64,000 bases of DNA from Membranipora membranacea (lineage: Eukaryota; Bryozoa; Gymnolaemata; Cheilostomatida; Membraniporidae): assembly GCA_914767715.1 (NCBI GenBank), contig OU612069.1, forward strand, positions 6,324,001 to 6,388,000, in the 5' to 3' direction. Both the position numbers and the translations under genes were made by a program. Of this stretch, positions 58,224 through 64,000 are shown piece after piece; positions within the stretch are counted from its first letter, which is position 1; every line of letters starts with the position of its first letter. Under the pieces are notes generated by a model. It ran no database searches and had not been told where the DNA came from. It saw only the letters and a program-made list of their open reading frames with translations.

Positions 58224-58429
58224 TCAACAGGCGCGGCGGGCGGGGTTCCTTGGGCTGTCTTCGGCCACATAGTTCTTGGTCATACTGTTAATCGGGCGGT
58301 CGCCATTCTAGTCTCTGACTACCTGATCGCTCCGCTGTCATCATTTTATTTTAGAAGAACCTTTTATTACAAATAAACACAAACAGAAACCGGAAAAAAA
58401 AACCAAAAAAAAACACCGGCAATGCTTCC

Positions 58430-58999
58430 CTACTAACTCGCCGCAAACTGGGACGCCACCTCGGCCGCTCACTCTGTAGCCACCATTCTGGGGCCCACAC
58501 TCAGTCGCCGCAAATCATTTATGGAGGCAATACCCCCCTCTAAGATGTTGAACTTTTCTATCTTCAGAGTTGTCATCTCTCCAGTTTGGCACTTTTATCC
58601 CACGCCGCACAAGAATAAGGAGTCAAAGAAAGGGTTATCTTGAAATCGTTTGTAATAGGATGACAATGATATTTGATTCAGAATCTTCACCATAGAGACC
58701 TGATAGGGACATAGTTTGCAAAATAATTTTGGTATTTGGATAGTCATTTATATCAATTTCTGCCTGTTTCCGGACAAATTTTTTGGAATTTTTCATGAAT
58801 TTTGTCACTAAAATTGAGATTTATCAGCTTCCAAGCCCATATTGCTTTTGAAACCCTGAGGGACAGGGTTTTAAAATCAATAGGGGCTTGTGAGTGAGAT
58901 AAGTACAGTCGTCTATTTCAGGATTCAAGAAATTCTTGGCATTGAAGCAATAAAACATTTTTGTGCGCAATAACATTGTAGCATTCCGAAAAATCAAAC
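58430..58999. other. no gene seen
   Basis: Apart from somewhat GC-rich sequence next to the LINE tail, nothing is recognised. Confidence 0.4.
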
Positions 59000-61900
59000 A
59001 GTGTAATTCATAAATCGCTTCATTATATCACCACTTTCTGAAGAAATGAATGTTTATACATCTCTGACTAAAACTATCAACATAAGATAAGATAAGTATG
59101 TGGTAGGTTCAAATTTCTACACCAAACATGAGTACATGCCACTATCACTAACACTTCCTGTAATCTTGTTGTAGGCCTACTTTTACTTGTACTTTAGAAC
59201 CATAGAGTCTAGTCAAAATGGGTCCCTTATTATTGCCAATGAAAAGTCAAGTTAGATTTATGTCCTTATCGACAATGGACGGACAACTTCCAATCTTAAA
59301 GTTACATGTATTGGCTTAGAAGCGTTGCAAATAAGGGCAAATAAGGGCCAAAGTTATTAATTTCTAGCTAAGACAAATTAGACCAATTTCATGTCATTTA
59401 TTGAATCATATGTGCTATCCCACCTTGTAATCATAGTATCATATGTCAGGTCAAACCGAGTATTTGGAGATACTCCCCTGTCAAGCTGGTAGTGGCTTAC
59501 CAGTAAAATGGGAGCAAATGAATATCAGGGCATATCATATCAAAGTTGATTAACTGGCAGCTGACTTCATAGGAAGTAGTCAGGCCTCATGCTTGAAAAC
59601 CCTGCGATCATCGCATAAAATGAAGTTGCCGCCTCTGCAGCCTGCATCCGCTAAAGAGAAAAATTGTCTTTAATCAACCTTCCGCCCAAATGATTTTGCA
59701 GACCTAACAAATGTGATAGCAAGTTTTCTGCTTACCTGCAAGGGCCAAATTTGACAGCTACGGAAACCTGAACATGTATGTAACAGGGGTGTGTGAACAT
59801 TAATATCCAGCCCCGCAATTATTCTATATGAAACTTCATACACCCCTGACTAACATTATTAACATGAGATAAGCTAAGTATGTGGTAGAAGGCTGAGAAT
59901 GAAAACTTAAACGTGTAAACCAAACATGAGTACATGTCACTGCCTAACACTGCCTGTTATCTTTAGTTGCCAGTTTTCACTGGTATTTTAGTCCTACTCA
60001 GTTGAGGACAATATTCAATAGGGCCCCTTATCTATAAGTATATTTATCTTCAGTCATAGATGACTGAATATTTCTCTAATGATATGCTAACCCAAACCAT
60101 AACTTAAATTTGCCGTATGAATTTTAATAAACCTAATACCAGGTACCAAATCATCGCCGATAATGCCTTCATTTATGCCATCAAACAAACTTCTGACCTC
60201 TTTGAAAATAACCTGTGTTGGTTAAAATCATCGCAAAAAGCATTGTCAGGGCCAGAGTGAACAAATTCTAAATATCTTAAAACAACAAGTTTAAGCTAAC
60301 TGACAACTCTAATGCCCTGTATTTGGAGTTGTTCCCACGTAGAATGCGAGCATGACGATGAGCTTAATATTATGAGTTGCCCCACCTTATTGCTGATCAG
60401 TATACCGCTCTTCATATGATCACTCTGGCTGATCGACTTTTCTCTAAGTTGTCGGGAGGAGAACGTCTAAGACTCCTGATTCTCAAACTTTTTAGTTAAT
60501 TTCCTGCAAGTAAAATAATAAATGACATGAGTATATGATTGATTGCACTGTTCCGGGCTCAAAAGTATACATTCTGTCTTATTCTTTTACTGCATGTTTA
60601 TTCACCTCATGCAGCCCTTACAGCTGTGATATAGAGTTTTCCGCTTGATTGCTAGGGCTAAATTTAACGATTGCTGCAAGTATGTAACAGGGGTGTATAC
60701 AAAAACCAATCCAGCCCCGAGGATGAAAGATAAAACACGCAGCCAGCCCTAAATGACGTTCGGCCACGATCGCCATGCTGGACACCATTTAGGGTAGGCC
60801 GTGTACTAGGCGTTTGATTTATTTGTGTATACACTGAACAATGTTATCTTCATCAGGATTGCAGGAATTCTTAGAGTGAAAAAATAAAACATTTCCTTCA
60901 AGGAATCATGCTGAGTTCCAAAAAAACTACCACTGTAAAACCTTAATCACATCATTATATCACCATTTGCTATGGGTACCTTAATACACCCCTTGGGTAA
61001 CGCATTATCAACATGATATAAGCTAAGTAAATGGTAGAAAGCTGGGAATGAAAACTCAAATATCTAAACCAAATATGGTACATGATACTGCCTAACACTG
61101 CTTAACACTTCCTGCTATCTAAGGTTGCTTGTTAACGCTGATATTTAGTATTACAGTCTTACGGATTTTTATGGATATACTCAACAGGGTCCTCACTTAT
61201 TAATGCCGCTGTAATGTACAAATTTGATTTATCTCCCTATGTACAAAGGATTGACAACTTCCAATCTTGAAATTTCAAAAAATGTTTCAATGGCCATTTA
61301 TTGACTAATTATGCTATAATAATTTTTGAAAATCAAAGATGAAATTTGTTTGCGATTTCAAGTAAGAATGTTTTGTTTACCACCAAAGAAGGATTGCGTA
61401 CAATTAAGGTGCCGGCACAGCACTGCTAGCAATCCACTAACAGACCATGATCTGTCTTGTACTAGGATAGGATTTGCAAAATGAAACTGGTAAACAGATC
61501 GATTGCCTTCTCGGCCTATTGGCTAAGATCAAAGTGTCATGGCCAATGGCTGACTAGTGCCTGTTTCAGTTTTTTGCAGCTTGCTGCACACTTACAATTA
61601 GGAGGTCCTCTATTGCCTCACCTCTAGGATGCATTCTATGGGTACCTTAATACACCCCTTTGGTACCGCATTATCAACATGAGATAAGCTAAGGCTGGGA
61701 ATGAAAACTCAAATATCTAAACCAAACATAAGTACATGACACGGCCTAACACTGCCTGTTATCTATCGTAGCCAGTCTACACTGGTTTACTTAGTATTAT
61801 ATAGTTTAGCATATTCAACCAGGCCACTTATTGATAAGAATATGACTCAACGTTTCAAGATTAATATGCTAACATGCACTGTCGAAACTGTCAAAGTGAT

Positions 61901-63100
61901 TTTCATGAACGTAAAATTTACTAAATCATCGCTGATAATGCCTCCCTTGCACTCGGCCACCACACTCAGTCTCCATCCTCGACCACCACATGGGTCAGAG
62001 GGCAGTAGCTTTAATCAACTGCGCTACATTAAATGCCATCCAATAAAATTCGGACCTTTCTGAAAGTAACCTGTTCTGGTTGGAATCATTGCCAATAGCA
62101 TTGTGAGGGCCACAATTGGATTGGCAACAAAGATTAAGCATGGTCTAATGCCTTGTATTTGGAGTTGCTCCACACATAAAATGGGAGCCCTATATATCAT
62201 GACTTGCCCCACCTTATTTGGGTTTAATAGACTCCTCTCGACATTGATCTCTCTGTCTGATCTCTCTGTCTGATTTCTCTGATCTCTCTGTCTGATCTCT
62301 CTCTGTCTGTTAAAGTGTTGTAGGAGCAGTCAACACACACACCTGCTGATTCTCTGTTTATGGAATTATCTGCAATAAGTAGAATAAAAGATGACAGTAT
62401 ATGTTGCGTTGGCTGTGCCATGGCCAATGGCCGATTAGTGCCTGTTTCAGTTTCTGGCAGCTTGCTGCACTCCTACGATTAGGGGGTCAACCATGGCCTC
62501 ACCTCTAGGATACATTCTAGTTTTCTAAGATGTATCACACTCTCAGTACGAGGACTTCGGGCAACTTGCGTCCCTCTTTAGGGGCGGCCCACCCTCTGTT
62601 TGTCATAAACAGGGTGTTCCTGTGTGCTTGGAAATATACATTCCGTCATATACCCTTTTACCCCATTGACCATTGCAGTCATATAGTTCTGTTTAGTTAA
62701 AAGGCTAAGGTAACCTTAACCAGTATGTCCAAGGGGTGTATAAAATTACAAAGCAGCCCCGAGTCTGAAAGAGAAAAGTGCACCGTTAATTTTAAGGACT
62801 CCACAAAATTATTAACATTGAACCAATGAAACATTTCCACCAAAATAATCTTGCTGTATTCCAAAAAATGACACGCGGTAAACATTTAACCACTTCATTA
62901 TATCACTATTTTCTCAAGCGAGCTTAATACACCCCTGACTAGCATTTTCAATATTAGATAAGCTAAGTATGCTGTAGACTGGGAGTAAAAACTCAAATAT
63001 CTAAACCAAACATGAGTACAAGACACAACCTAACACTGCCTGTTATCTATTATTGCTGGTCGACGTTGATATTTAGTATTACGCAAATGGGCCCCTTTTT
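59000..63100. repeat. irregular satellite-like array
   Basis: Two phrases alternate. One is of the type 'GTAACAGGGGTGTATACAAA ... CAGCCCCGA' (about 59785, 60690, 62735, and again 63905). The other is 'ACACCCCT ... AACATGAGATAAGCTAAGT ... AAACCAAACATGAGTACATG' with 'CCTAACACTGCCTGTTATCT' (about 59060-59170, 59840-59980, 60985-61120, 61645-61770, 62935-63055). Spacing varies from about 0.65 to 1.3 kb. A third block ('GCCAATGG ... GCCTGTTTCAG ... GCTTGCTGCAC') recurs at about 61540 and 62420. No protein is encoded, so this is a decayed tandem array or nested MITEs. Confidence 0.65.
62246..62310 (+). repeat. pyrimidine-rich microsatellite
   Basis: Imperfect copies of TCTGATCTCTC and CTGTCTGATCTCT fill about 65 bases. 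The open frame on the other strand (62224-62427, 'DREIREIRQRDQTERS') is just this repeat translated. Confidence 0.85.
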
Positions 63101-63208
63101 AATACCACTATAGCTAGAAGCTAAATACCGATTACTGATCGATGTAAGTTTAGGGGTACATGCTGGCGGCATCATAAAGGAACTGTCAAAATCAAGACTT
63201 ATCATGCA

Positions 63209-63610
63209 ATGATGTTCTTATGTCATGATCACCAAGACCCTGTGCTCCAGGTTATCAAAACATACGTATATCTGTCCCATGCCAATCAAAACAAAAACAA
63301 AAAGTTGAGGATGTTTTTACAAACAGAGAAATATCAGAGGAGCCATAGCCTTTGGAGCAATAGCGTAAGAGTGGCACAATGTTGGTGTAATCGTTTGGTA
63401 AATAGGAATCAATTGATGTTTTCGGGAATTGAAGCAGTCAAGTCAACAGAAACACGGGATAAAATGAAACTTCTGAAAATTCAAAAACTAGCAGCTGTAA
63501 TACTTAATTGCTTCCTCTCATCGCCAAAGGTAAGGGCAGCAGTTTCACTGACCGCTATATTTATCTCAGTCTGCCCTGTACACACAATTTACATGATTAC
63601 ACTTACCTGA
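63209..63610 (+). CDS. unidentified 133-codon open frame
   Basis: This is the longest open frame in the window that is not a LINE or retroelement remnant. It is basic and has several Trp and Cys residues ('SLWSNSVRVAQCWCNRLVNR', 'KMKLLKIQKLAAVILNCF'). A good donor-like CCAAAG|GTAAGG lies at about 63529, so it may be an exon of roughly 320 bp and the last 25 codons intron. I recognise no family. It could be a captured transposon fragment or chance: the frame is only moderately long for such AT-rich DNA. Confidence 0.25.
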   Translation: MMFLCHDHQDPVLQVIKTYVYLSHANQNKNKKLRMFLQTEKYQRSHSLWSNSVRVAQCWCNRLVNRNQLMFSGIEAVKSTETRDKMKLLKIQKLAAVILNCFLSSPKVRAAVSLTAIFISVCPVHTIYMITLT

Positions 63611-64000
63611 AAACCGGTCGGTAGGTGACTATCTACTTGACCCCTCTGCTCCGCAGATCTGTCTTTAGGAGCGTCACATCCCAGGTTAACAGGAGGAGCT
63701 CATTTAATGTCATCTGATGTCTAACTGGTTATTGGTGTACCTGTGTGGGAGAGAAAATCTGCTGCTCACAGATCAGATGTCTAGTATTCTGTGATACACT
63801 CTCTGGACCTAAGGTGCTTCTTCCCCTCACAGTCCTCTCAATTGTGAGAAAATGACATCCGCTAAATTAGACGGCTACATGAACGGTAAAACTTGAGGTA
63901 ACAGGGGTGTATACAAATTACTGATCATCCCCTAGGTGTGAAAGAAAGGATGGACAACTTGATTCTCAAAGTTGAACTTCAAGGTAGGGAAACAACAAAC
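63611..64000. other. no gene; last satellite phrase
   Basis: The only recognisable item is another 'GGTAACAGGGGTGTATACAAA' phrase at about 63898-63920, belonging to the array at 59.0-63.1 kb. Confidence 0.45.

Larger units (their letters stand above)
56840..58400 (+). mobile_element. CR1/Jockey-type LINE, 5'-truncated, fairly well preserved
   Basis: It carries two long reverse transcriptase frames (56845-57408 and 57438-58223) and a GC-richer 3' UTR (58224-58370) ending in an A-rich tail near 58370-58430. The upstream endonuclease is missing. It lies head-to-head with the LRR gene, about 300 bp upstream of its first coding exon, inside the presumed first intron or promoter region. Confidence 0.85.

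Noticed and set aside
59000-63100. A CRISPR array, because of the spaced repeats
   Set aside because: Spacing is irregular and hundreds of bases long, repeats are imperfect, there are no cas genes, and the DNA is eukaryotic.

Overview
This is AT-rich eukaryotic, animal nuclear DNA. It has single coding exons with consensus splice sites set in very long introns, several families of animal LINEs, a tRNA-derived SINE, an LTR element and two MITE-like elements, and none of the operon layout of prokaryotes. The recurring TAGGCCTA octamer, the LINE types and the kind of leucine-rich repeat suggest a marine invertebrate deuterostome, possibly an echinoderm. That placement is an inference and is not proven by anything in the window.

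The one host gene I can build lies on the minus strand and runs right to left. Exon 1 (56506-56392) starts MGNNKSKP, a good N-myristoylation signal. Exon 2 (56106-55875) leads into leucine-rich repeats. Exons of exactly 141 bp follow at 46849-46709, 39296-39156 and 10323-10183. Each encodes two LRRs and has phase-2 introns on both sides, so the exons can be added or removed without breaking the frame, and every junction recreates an 'LP-x-S-I/V' turn. Broken copies of the same exon lie at 14452-14312 (splice donor lost), 30411-30310 (stop codon, 3' half lost) and about 47359-47326 (remnant). The 3' end of the gene is left of base 1 and is not seen.

From about 4.7 to 43.5 kb the DNA is a mosaic of direct duplications. 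Blocks of a few hundred bases to 2 kb recur three to seven times in partly shuffled order, and the LRR exon and pieces of one degenerate LINE travel with them. Later insertions sit inside single copies and can be dated by comparison with the uninterrupted sister copies: a hAT-like element (22144-23463, 8-bp target duplication), a TTAA-targeting element (28932-29308) and a gag-only LTR retrotransposon (35350-38069, ATTGG target duplication). The 43.6-55.8 kb stretch is intron with a second pair of diverged duplications, LINE remnants on both strands and a near-perfect 55-bp-arm hairpin at 54782-54895.

The two ends hold transposon debris: a dead Rex1/L2-like LINE plus a SINE at 0.55-2.6 kb, and a CR1/Jockey-like LINE at 56.8-58.4 kb, just upstream of the LRR gene's first coding exon. 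From 59.0 to 63.1 kb, and again at 63.9 kb, there is an irregular satellite-like array. A 133-codon unidentified ORF lies at 63209-63610. Most other open frames in the window are chance frames in repeats and are not annotated.
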